In this document: piece by piece, positions 1 to 4,718 of the stretch
Layout of the letters: every line of letters begins with the position of its first letter
Position numbering within the stretch: the stretch's first letter is position 1
Source of the DNA: a virus
IMG/VR virus record: IMGVR_UViG_3300007735_000595
Coordinates: 1-30,722 of that record
Length of the DNA: 30,722 nucleotides
Strand: one strand, 5' to 3'
Position numbers and translations under genes: made by a program
Notes under the pieces: model-generated
The model's database searches: none
Told to the model about the DNA's origin: nothing
The model's input: the letters and a program-made list of their open reading frames with translations, nothing else

Positions 1-99
1 CGCACGGGCGATCCACAGTTTCGCGTGCTCGGCCATCGCGGCCTTCTCGGCTTTGGTTACGCCGCCAGTTGCTTTGTCGGATTTGCGAACGATAGCCAT
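1..99 (-). CDS. Hypothetical protein, 3' part cut by window edge
   Basis: The reading frame starts with ATG at 97-99 on the minus strand and runs off the window after 33 codons. The visible part begins MAIVRKSDKATGGV and continues as a Lys/Ala-rich, probably helical, soluble segment. The start is supported by a GGAGG ribosome-binding site lying inside the last codons of the upstream gene. That gene's stop is at 101-103, which suggests translational coupling. It is the last visible member of the leftward run of small genes. No family is recognised and too little is present to propose a function. Confidence 0.6.
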   Translation of the reverse strand, partial: MAIVRKSDKATGGVTKAEKAAMAEHAKLWIARA

Positions 100-100
100 C

Positions 101-331
101 CTATGCCTCCAAGAACGAGTTGATTTCCTTCTGCCGGCGCAGCAGCGCCACCTTGAGCGGTTCCCAGACGTAGTCGGGGACCGGTGTCGTGCCGCTGCGC
201 CAGCGGTAAACCGTCTTGCGGTCGACGTCGAGCAGGCGCGCGACGTGCTCGATATGTTGCGGGCCATACAGGAGGTACGCGGCACGCGCCAGACGGCGCG
301 GTGCTCCCGGCTTAGGAACGCTGATCTGCAT
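101..331 (-). CDS. Small helix-turn-helix DNA-binding protein
   Basis: A 76-residue protein. Residues about 27-55 form a helix-turn-helix: a VARLLDVDRKTVYRW recognition segment followed by RSGTTPVPDYVW. Short phage proteins of this kind bind DNA as repressors or activators of early genes. The start codon lies inside the end of the upstream gene (overlap of 20 bases) and is preceded by GGAGG, so it is probably co-translated. The protein resembles the HTH protein encoded at 3245-3439: both have VYRW-x2-G-x-TP-[VI]-P. This suggests two related regulators, one at the left end of the leftward run and one at the head of the rightward run. The HTH call is fairly secure. Repressor versus activator cannot be told from the sequence. 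Confidence 0.75.
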   Translation of the reverse strand: MQISVPKPGAPRRLARAAYLLYGPQHIEHVARLLDVDRKTVYRWRSGTTPVPDYVWEPLKVALLRRQKEINSFLEA

Positions 332-587
332 TTACTACCTCCAGAACGATGTCCCCGCCTTGTGGCACGAGTTTACCGCGCTTTTCAAGTAGCGTTTTCG
401 CGGCGAGCTTCGCGCCCTGCGCCATCGATGCCTGCGCACGACGGTTGGTAGCCAGCCGACGAACTTCAGCCGGCGACATGTTCAGCAGGCGCATAAATGT
501 CGCTTGCGCGATGCGCTCGATGTGGGGCGTACTTTCGCCCCAACCGCGCCAACGCAAGTCGAACGTGTGATCGTGGATCGTGAGCAT
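312..587 (-). CDS. Hypothetical phage protein, 91 residues
   Basis: The frame can be extended far upstream, but the likely start is the ATG at 585-587. There it overlaps the stop of the preceding gene in a TGATG arrangement and gives a product beginning MLTIHDHTFDLRWRGWGEST. The upstream extension is Arg-rich shadow translation of the 123-residue gene. The protein is basic, with a predicted helical middle (AEVRRLATNRRAQASMAQGAKLAAKTLLEK) and an acidic end. No signal peptide or membrane segment is seen. It sits in the same leftward transcription unit as the HTH gene, downstream of the promoter at 986-1014. The family is not recognised, and a role in early phage metabolism is only an inference from position. 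Confidence 0.65.
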   Translation of the reverse strand: MLTIHDHTFDLRWRGWGESTPHIERIAQATFMRLLNMSPAEVRRLATNRRAQASMAQGAKLAAKTLLEKRGKLVPQGGDIVLEVVNADQRS

Positions 588-958
588 CAGTCGAGCCTGT
601 CGTAGGCGTAAGCCTTGAGGCCGTGGTCGCGCAGCACCGCGGCCATGGCGCGCGCGGCGGCGGCCTTGCGCTCGTGGCTCTGGTCGAACGCGTGGATGCT
701 GACGTCCCAGCCGCCGCTGTAGCTCTTGCGGCCGACGCCCTTGACCTTGAGCCAGCGCGCGAACGGGCCGTTGGCCGGGCGAATGTTGACCCACGCGAAG
801 CCGCAGGCGCCGTCGAGCACGGTCTCGGCGTATTCGACGGCCGAGTTGCGGTCGAAGGGATTGGCGTGCTGCGCAACCGTCATCGGTCGCGGGCGGCACT
901 CGGTGCCGGCTTTGGTGGCGGCGGCCTGCGCCGCAGCCCAGAGTTCTTCGTATGTCAT
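587..958 (-). CDS. Conserved-looking hypothetical phage protein, 123 residues
   Basis: Begins MTYEELWAAAQAAATKAG and has a well-structured centre, GFAWVNIRPANGPFARWLK, followed by GRKSYSGGWDVSI, then an Ala-rich helix near the C terminus. The mixture of aromatic residues, prolines and Gly turns suggests a compact alpha/beta domain. The start is well supported: an AGGAGATCG ribosome-binding leader lies just upstream, and a TTGACA / CATTCT promoter with a 17-base spacer lies at 986-1014. This promoter and leader are shared with three other genes in the window. It is the first gene of a four-gene leftward operon. I do not assign a function. Confidence 0.7.
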   Translation of the reverse strand: MTYEELWAAAQAAATKAGTECRPRPMTVAQHANPFDRNSAVEYAETVLDGACGFAWVNIRPANGPFARWLKVKGVGRKSYSGGWDVSIHAFDQSHERKAAAARAMAAVLRDHGLKAYAYDRLD

Positions 959-985
959 GACGATCTCCTATTCGATAACGTCGCA

Positions 986-1014
986 AGAATGGGGCGTGAT
1001 TGACAAGCTGTCAA
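986..1014 (-). promoter_or_regulatory. Sigma70-type promoter with overlapping TTGACA-N3-TGTCAA palindrome
   Basis: On the minus strand, -35 TTGACA (1009-1014), a 17-base spacer ending GCCC, and -10 CATTCT (986-991). The -35 box is one half of the palindrome TTGACAAGCTGTCAA (1000-1014), so a dimeric regulator bound there would block polymerase. It is followed by a leader containing AATAGGAGATCG just before the ATG at 958. The architecture is the same as at 1585-1613, 2201-2229 and 2814-2842. Confidence 0.65.
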
Positions 1015-1020
1015 CACGCT

Positions 1021-1203
1021 TCATGGCGTGGTTTCCGGCAGCGAGCCGTGCTTCCGCAGCACTTCGCTGTTGAGGGCGTAGTGGTCGAGCAGCAGCGCAC
1101 GTAGCGCGGTCTTATCAACTTTTACGGTGGCGCTTGTCGTGCGCACCGCGTTGAGCGCGGTTTCGAGGGCGTGCAGCTGCGCGTCGGTGGTCTGGAGTTT
1201 CAT
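1021..1203 (-). CDS. Small helical hypothetical protein, 60 residues
   Basis: Starts MKLQTTDAQLHALETALNAV, with GGAGG six bases upstream of the ATG. The start overlaps the stop of the preceding gene as ATGA, so the two are very likely co-translated. The sequence is almost wholly amphipathic helix, with a short polar C-terminal tail (HGSLPETTP). No motif is recognised. The gene ends just before the promoter at 986-1014, which drives the next set of leftward genes. A small accessory or regulatory protein is a guess from size and position. Confidence 0.6.
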   Translation of the reverse strand: MKLQTTDAQLHALETALNAVRTTSATVKVDKTALRALLLDHYALNSEVLRKHGSLPETTP

Positions 1204-1553
1204 GTGGCCCTCCGGTTTTCGTGGTGGCGCAGCTTCAGGCGCAGCGCGGCGGCGCGCTTGGCCTCCTCACGCGCGTTGTCGTGCATGGTTCGGAGCAGGC
1301 GCATAAAAGCCGGAATGGCGGCGCGCACGGCCGTGATCTCTTTCGTAACGCGGCGTGCGGGCTGCGGGCACGCCATGCCGCTTTCGAGAGCCATCTGGCG
1401 GCCGGCCTCGTACTCGTGCTGGCGGTCGGGGTCGTGCGAGTAGTCCGCGTTGAACGGCTGCCCAGCGACGACGCTGCGCCAGCCGTATTGGACGGCCGGG
1501 CGACGGAGGTATTCGGACCAGCTTGCGCTGCCCTTCTGCGATTGTGATGTCAT
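1200..1553 (-). CDS. Hypothetical phage protein, 117 residues
   Basis: The ATG at 1551-1553 lies four bases after the shared AGGAGATCG ribosome-binding leader and downstream of the promoter at 1585-1613. The N-terminal half carries WSEYLRRPAVQYGWRSV and PDRQHEYEAGRQMALESG. The C-terminal half is a long basic helix (EEAKRAAALRLKLRHHENRR). The protein is soluble, with no membrane segment. It forms a two-gene unit with the 60-residue gene downstream (ATGA overlap). The family is not recognised. The RQHEYEAGRQMA segment resembles short modules common in phage accessory proteins of unknown role. Confidence 0.65.
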   Translation of the reverse strand: MTSQSQKGSASWSEYLRRPAVQYGWRSVVAGQPFNADYSHDPDRQHEYEAGRQMALESGMACPQPARRVTKEITAVRAAIPAFMRLLRTMHDNAREEAKRAAALRLKLRHHENRRAT

Positions 1554-1575
1554 TGTCGATCTCCTATGCGATTAC

Positions 1576-1613
1576 GATGCCCCTATAATGGGGCATCAGG
1601 GGGTGAGCGTCAA
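1576..1613 (-). promoter_or_regulatory. Promoter with 8-bp-arm perfect palindrome centred on TATAAT
   Basis: Minus-strand -35 TTGACG (1608-1613), a 17-base spacer ending GCCC, and -10 CATTAT (1585-1590). The -10 is embedded in a perfect inverted repeat with arms GATGCCCC (1576-1583) and GGGGCATC (1590-1597) around TATAAT (1584-1589). The symmetry looks like a repressor operator. It also places a consensus -10 on the plus strand. The promoter serves the 117- and 60-residue genes. Confidence 0.65.
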
Positions 1614-1621
1614 GCGCCTTT

Positions 1622-2176
1622 TTACATCTGCCAGTAGGCTTCGCAGGACGGCGACATGTAGGCCGGGGTGCCCAGCGCCTCGACGTACCAGCCGGTGTAG
1701 CCGTTGGCCCGTTCCTCGGCCGTGGCCCGGTCGGCCATCATGTTGCGGCGGATGACGCCGCGGCGGGCGGCATAAAATTCGGCCAGCGTGATCGCTTTGA
1801 CCGGGGACTGGCAGCGCCGGGTCAGGTTGACGGCGCCGGCCTCGGCGGCCTTCCGCTGCTTGTAGCGGGTCTTGATCACCGAGAACGACGAGCCGACCTC
1901 GGTCATCGGGTCAGCGTACACGAGCACGTATTCGTTGCGGGGCGCCTGCAGCGAAGCGAAGTAGCCGTCGACCCTGATCCGCAGCGCCTTGACGAGCAGG
2001 TCGCTGGTGAGCGGCCGGAAAGAGCCATCGGTCGGCAGCCCTGAGTCTTTGAGAAGCATCACAGTGTGATATCCGACGAACGCCGCGCGCTGCTCGGCAG
2101 GCGTGCCGAAGACCGAAATACCGCCAATTGTCTCGTAAGCGACTTGGAAAACGATAGCTTTGAAAAGCTGGTTCAT
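1622..2176 (-). CDS. Hypothetical early phage protein, 184 residues
   Basis: The largest gene of the leftward group and nearest to the divergent control region. It starts MNQLFKAIVFQVAYETIGGIS, followed by a stretch of mixed alpha/beta character. Residues 120-150 are very basic (KTRYKQRKAAEAG and ARRGVIRRNMMADR), and the C terminus is aromatic (YMSPSCEAYWQM). The N-terminal hydrophobic run is too interrupted for a clear signal peptide. The start is supported by the shared AGGAGATCG leader three bases upstream of the ATG and by the promoter at 2201-2229. It is probably expressed first and strongly. The basic patch would fit nucleic-acid contact, but no family is recognised. Confidence 0.65.
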   Translation of the reverse strand: MNQLFKAIVFQVAYETIGGISVFGTPAEQRAAFVGYHTVMLLKDSGLPTDGSFRPLTSDLLVKALRIRVDGYFASLQAPRNEYVLVYADPMTEVGSSFSVIKTRYKQRKAAEAGAVNLTRRCQSPVKAITLAEFYAARRGVIRRNMMADRATAEERANGYTGWYVEALGTPAYMSPSCEAYWQM

Positions 2177-2200
2177 GTCGATCTCCTATTCAATGTCTCG

Positions 2201-2229
2201 CTTATGGGGCATTACCGGGCAGCCGTCAA
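2201..2229 (-). promoter_or_regulatory. Sigma70-type promoter for leftward 184-residue gene
   Basis: Minus-strand -35 TTGACG (2224-2229), a 17-base spacer ending TGCCC, and -10 CATAAG (2201-2206). It is followed by the common AATAGGAGATCG ribosome-binding leader and the ATG at 2176. Same design as the promoters at 986-1014, 1585-1613 and 2814-2842. Confidence 0.65.
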
Positions 2230-2498
2230 GCGCTGTTTGTGGGTTACCTTTGGTAGCGAAATGGTGCCGCGATCCGCTACCGGAGCCGAGGGGCAGCGTG
2301 TCAGGGCCCGAGGGTCCGAAAAAAGGGTATGCAAATGTTAGCATGTCTCTTTAAGAAATGGATGTAAGTCTTTGAATATATTCATTTCTTGTATGATAAG
2401 GTAGGGAGGGTACATTCCTCTATATACATAAAGGTATGGAATATATTATAGGTATATATACAGGTGGAGTATAAAAAAAATTGGAAAGTTTTAATATC
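2230..2498. promoter_or_regulatory. Divergent control region with AT-rich island
   Basis: About 320 bases without a convincing gene separate leftward from rightward genes. The first part holds an inverted repeat with arms GGTAGCG (2252-2258) and CGCTACC (2275-2281). From about 2318 to 2498 the base composition turns sharply AT-rich against the GC-rich background. This part holds an imperfect palindrome ATGCAAATGTTAGCAT (2329-2344), a perfect palindrome TGAATATATTCA (2373-2384), GTATATATAC (2452-2461) and a run of eight A (2473-2480). A possible plus-strand promoter is TTGAAT-N17-GATAAG from 2372. It could be a regulatory hub, a replication origin or a recently acquired spacer. I see no iteron array that would prove an origin. 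Confidence 0.5.
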
Positions 2499-2828
2499 AT
2501 GCTTCCCACAGACCCTGCTACCCTAGCTTGGCCGGGGCAGGTCATCTCTTTGACCGACAGCCAGCGTCTTCGCGACGGTTACCAGACCCGGCCGGCGTAC
2601 GGCGGATGCCGGGTGCTGGTGCATCCGCCTACGGCTTTGATGCGTTCCTACGGGCTCGGCACGGCGCGCTACGCGTGGCTGATCAGGCATGGCCGCGTCG
2701 GGGCGCCCGGCGCCGACTGGCGCGGCGCGCGGGTCAAGGCCTACTGCGGCCGTCGGGATTGCGTGCGGCATTTGGAACAGACGGGATATTCGCCGCTCGT
2801 CGCTAAATGGGTGTTGACGTGCGGATAA
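2499..2828 (+). CDS. Hypothetical protein, first rightward gene, 109 residues
   Basis: I choose the ATG at 2499, giving MLPTDPATLAWPGQ. A TTG start at 2481 would add six residues (MESFNI) but is poorly placed. The protein has a repeated Arg-Gly character, three cysteines (GGCRVLV, AYCGRRDCVRH, LTCG end) and the segment ARYAWLIRHGRVGAPGADWRGARVKAY, which suggests a small compact basic domain. The Cys-x3-Asp-Cys pair could bind a metal, but the pattern is incomplete. It lies between the AT-rich island and the promoter at 2814-2842, whose -35 box is inside its last codons. No family is recognised. Confidence 0.55.
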   Translation: MLPTDPATLAWPGQVISLTDSQRLRDGYQTRPAYGGCRVLVHPPTALMRSYGLGTARYAWLIRHGRVGAPGADWRGARVKAYCGRRDCVRHLEQTGYSPLVAKWVLTCG

Positions 2829-2842
2829 CTTTGCCCTATAAG
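2814..2842 (+). promoter_or_regulatory. Sigma70-type promoter, rightward member of the repeated set
   Basis: Plus-strand -35 TTGACG (2814-2819), a 17-base spacer ending GCCC, and -10 TATAAG (2837-2842). It lies at the end of the preceding gene and is followed by the shared leader TCGAATAGGAGATCG (2867-2881) before the ATG at 2885. It has the best -10 of the four sites. Confidence 0.7.
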
Positions 2843-2884
2843 GGGGGCACGCCAATCAAGGCGCTATCGAATAGGAGATCGAAT

Positions 2885-3169
2885 ATGGCCACTTCCAAGT
2901 TTGTCGACGAATACGCTCTCGTCAAGGCCCAGCTGGAGGCGCTGTCCAAAAAGGCCGACGAGCTGAAGGTCAAGCTGCTCGCGCTCGGCGAGACCGAGAT
3001 CGAGGGCAAGACCTTCAAGGTCAAGATCAACACGTTCGAGCAGACCCGGCTGGAGATGCCGGTCGTGCGCTCCTACCTGACCGAGGAGCAGCTGCTCGCG
3101 GCCAGCAAGACGATCACGGTCACGACCGTGAAGGTTTCGGCCAAGGCCGGAAAGGTTCTGGCGGCCTAG
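2885..3169 (+). CDS. Small coiled-coil-type early protein, 94 residues
   Basis: An upstream in-frame start at 2807 exists, but it lies before the promoter at 2814-2842. The real start is the ATG at 2885, directly after the AATAGGAGATCG ribosome-binding leader. Residues 10-36 form an amphipathic Lys/Leu helix. They are followed by a beta segment, EIEGKTFKVKINTFEQTRLEM, and a C-terminal Val/Thr/Lys strand region (TITVTTVKVSAKAGK). The layout (coiled coil, then a small beta unit with a substrate-like EGKTFKVKI strand) is common among small phage early proteins of unknown function. It has its own promoter and terminator, so it is a one-gene unit that may be highly expressed. Confidence 0.7.
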   Translation: MATSKFVDEYALVKAQLEALSKKADELKVKLLALGETEIEGKTFKVKINTFEQTRLEMPVVRSYLTEEQLLAASKTITVTTVKVSAKAGKVLAA

Positions 3170-3191
3170 CCCCACTAGCCGCCGGAACCGG

Positions 3192-3219
3192 AAACGCCAG
3201 CCTTCGGGCTGGCGTTTTT
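3192..3219 (+). terminator. Rho-independent terminator with UUCG loop
   Basis: An 11-bp perfect stem AAACGCCAGCC / GGCTGGCGTTT (3192-3202 and 3207-3217) with a TTCG tetraloop, running into a T tract to 3219. It lies 22 bases after the stop of the 94-residue gene and closes that unit before the packaging operon. Confidence 0.9.
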
Positions 3220-3237
3220 CGTTGCGGACGCGTAATC

Positions 3238-3250
3238 TGACAGGATGTCT
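3238..3250. promoter_or_regulatory. Operator-like TGACA-N3-TGTC motif over a start codon
   Basis: TGACAGGATGTCT matches the TGACA-N3-TGTCA palindrome also found at 1000-1014, 6337-6351 and 17438-17450. Here the ATG of the HTH gene (3245-3247) lies within the motif, so binding of a repressor, possibly that protein itself, could shut off its expression. One arm is a base short of perfect. Confidence 0.4.
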
Positions 3251-3439
3251 ACGGAACTGGCGCTCGACCTGAGCCCCCGGCGCCTTCTGGCATTGGCCGA
3301 GGCGCTCGATATCCCGAACCACGATCTGGCCGTGCTGGCCGGCGTCTCGGTGCGCACGGTGTACCGGTGGCTCGCCGGCGCGACGCCGATCCCGCGGTCG
3401 GTCATCGCCATGCTCGAATTGCTGGAGGCGCGAGCGTGA
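3245..3439 (+). CDS. Small helix-turn-helix regulator, paralogue of the leftward one
   Basis: A 64-residue protein with a clear helix-turn-helix from about residue 20 to 46 (NHDLAVLAGVSVRTVYRW), followed by LAGATPIPRSVIAMLELLEA. The VYRW-x2-G-x-TP-[IV]-P signature is shared with the minus-strand protein at 101-331. Cro-like or transcriptional-switch proteins of this size bind short palindromes as dimers. There is no good Shine-Dalgarno sequence, and the ATG lies inside an operator-like palindrome, which hints at autoregulation. It overlaps the next gene by four bases (GTGA) and stands at the head of the packaging operon. It might control late transcription. Confidence 0.75.
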   Translation: MSTELALDLSPRRLLALAEALDIPNHDLAVLAGVSVRTVYRWLAGATPIPRSVIAMLELLEARA

Positions 3440-3570
3440 GAAAATTGATTTGCCGCTGGATCGCGGGTTTGTTGGCGCTGCCGATGTTCATTGCAATGCT
3501 GGCGCTGCCTGAAGCGTGGCCGCTCTGGTTGCTTGGCTGGTTTGTGATCGCGGCGATGGGGTTCGGCTGA
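3436..3570 (+). CDS. Small two-helix membrane protein, 44 residues
   Basis: It starts with the GTG at 3436, overlapping the stop of the HTH gene as GTGA. It ends at a TGATG overlap with the terminase small subunit gene, so it is embedded in the operon. After a short basic N terminus (RKLICRW) there are two hydrophobic stretches, GLLALPMFIAMLAL and WPLWLLGWFVIAAMGF, joined by PEAWP. This is the pattern of a membrane hairpin. No family is recognised. Superinfection exclusion, membrane attachment of the packaging complex or an antiholin-like role are all possible and none can be shown. Confidence 0.6.
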   Translation: MRKLICRWIAGLLALPMFIAMLALPEAWPLWLLGWFVIAAMGFG

Positions 3571-4094
3571 TGAGGCGTCGGCCGGCAGCGCGAACATCCG
3601 GGTACACGCCCGAATTGGCGGACCAAATCCTGCAGATGATGGCTGACGGAATGTCAACGCCGAAGATTGCGGCTGCGTTGAAGATCAGCGACAGAACGAT
3701 TTACCAGTGGATCATCGACGATCACGATGGTTTTGGGCGCAAGTACGCGCGTGCGAAGCACGTCGTCGCGTTGCGCTGGGCCGATGAAATCAACGAGATC
3801 GCGGATCACAAGAACAACGATTACACGATGGACGAGGAGGGGCAGCTTGTGCCGGACCTCGAACACATCGCGCGTTCGCGCTTGCGCATCGACACGCGCA
3901 AGTGGCTGTTGTCGAAAGTCCTGCCGAAGGTTTACGGTGACAAGGTCATCACCGAGATCACCGGCAAGGACGGAGGCCCGGTCGAGATGCAGGCGACGAA
4001 GATCGACGTGCTTGCGTTGGCGCCTGAGCAAAGAGATCAGTTGAAAGCTATTTTATTGGCCGCCACCAAAGGCAAGTCAGAGGACGATCAATGA
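3570..4094 (+). CDS. terS: Terminase small subunit
   Basis: A 174-residue protein if started at the ATG overlapping the preceding stop (TGATG at 3568-3572). The N-terminal domain (about 10-55) is a DNA-binding helix-turn-helix (GMSTPKIAAALKISDRTIYQWI). The central part is helical and acidic. The KWLLSKVLPKVYGDK segment (about residues 110-125) is a hallmark of phage small terminases of this type. The C-terminal tail (about 140-174) is charged and probably contacts the large subunit. It recognises the packaging site and stimulates the motor. The large subunit follows 620 bases downstream, after three small genes. Identification is good from motif and position. Confidence 0.85.
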   Translation: MRRRPAARTSGYTPELADQILQMMADGMSTPKIAAALKISDRTIYQWIIDDHDGFGRKYARAKHVVALRWADEINEIADHKNNDYTMDEEGQLVPDLEHIARSRLRIDTRKWLLSKVLPKVYGDKVITEITGKDGGPVEMQATKIDVLALAPEQRDQLKAILLAATKGKSEDDQ

Positions 4095-4121
4095 ACGGCG
4101 CGCGCGAACATTTTGAACGCA

Positions 4122-4337
4122 ATGGTGAATGAGATGCGCGCCGTCGAGAGCTTGGTCTTTCACATTGGCGACAAGCGTTACACATTCGTGCCGCGGTTGG
4201 CGGCGACCGGCGACATGCCGGCGCTGTTGCTGCTCTTCACGGCGCTGGGCGCGCAAGGCAGACTCGGACCCTTCGATGTCGAACAGTTCGTGTTCGAACA
4301 TCGCCTGTGGCGCTGCTTTCAAGAGGCGGCGGAATGA
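4122..4337 (+). CDS. Hypothetical small protein between terminase genes, 71 residues
   Basis: I take the ATG at 4122 (MVNEMRAVESLVFHIGDK). A TTG at 4113 or an ATG at 4134 are alternatives, and none has a strong ribosome-binding site. The protein has a beta-like N terminus (SLVFHIGDKRYTFVPRL) and a helical remainder (MPALLLLFTALGAQGRLG, then FVFEHRLWRCFQEAAE). The Leu-rich stretch is short and flanked by polar residues, so it is more likely buried than membrane-spanning. It ends in an ATGA overlap with the next gene. The function is not recognised. Co-expression with terminase suggests a role in head assembly or packaging. Confidence 0.6.
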   Translation: MVNEMRAVESLVFHIGDKRYTFVPRLAATGDMPALLLLFTALGAQGRLGPFDVEQFVFEHRLWRCFQEAAE

Positions 4338-4522
4338 ACTATCACGACGGCCACGCGAAGCGCGAACTGGCGCGGCGCCTGTTCGAAAGCATGAAGCCAG
4401 CCGCTGACTGGTTTGCTGTACCGGAAACGATGAAGCAGGAGTACGAACGCCATGTCGCTCACGTCATCGCCGACCGAAGCGCCCTCCTCGTGGCTGCTCG
4501 ACTTGACCCCGACACCGCCTGA
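4334..4522 (+). CDS. Hypothetical small protein, 62 residues
   Basis: The start at the ATG overlapping the previous stop (4334-4337) gives MNYHDGHAKRELARRLFESM. The earlier in-frame start is a shadow within the upstream gene. The protein is charged and helical throughout (PETMKQEYERHVAHVIADRSALLVAARLD) and predicted soluble. Its last 71 bases are also read in another frame by the following gene. No family is recognised. It belongs to the packaging operon by overlap and orientation only. Confidence 0.6.
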   Translation: MNYHDGHAKRELARRLFESMKPAADWFAVPETMKQEYERHVAHVIADRSALLVAARLDPDTA

Positions 4523-4718
4523 CGCGCCTGACATCGTTCGCTACGCTATCGAGCACGGCGTGCGTTTTCTCGTTGCCGACTGGCGCGCGCATGCCGAACA
4601 GACGCTGCTCACCGACGCAAGCGACGTCGCCATGAGCCTGATCGTGATCAACCAGATCAACGTGCTTCGCCTGATCACCGGCGAATACTACGCAGGCAAC
4701 TTCAAGACCACGCAATGA
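4452..4718 (+). CDS. Hypothetical protein upstream of terminase large subunit, 88 residues
   Basis: Begins MSLTSSPTEAPSSWLLDL, with a Pro/Ser-rich N terminus, followed by a helical domain (IVRYAIEHGVRFLVADWRAHAEQTLL) and MSLIVINQINVLRLITGEYY. It overlaps the preceding gene by 71 bases in another frame and the terminase large subunit by four bases (ATGA). The second half keeps clear coding character. The exact start is less certain because GGAG lies about 12 bases upstream. No family is recognised. The tight coupling to terL suggests a conserved packaging-module partner. Confidence 0.6.
   Translation: MSLTSSPTEAPSSWLLDLTPTPPDAPDIVRYAIEHGVRFLVADWRAHAEQTLLTDASDVAMSLIVINQINVLRLITGEYYAGNFKTTQ

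Noticed and set aside
4091-4132. Short ATG frame overlapping the terminase small subunit stop (13 codons)
   Set aside because: Very short, no conserved features. The next real gene is in another frame starting at 4122.
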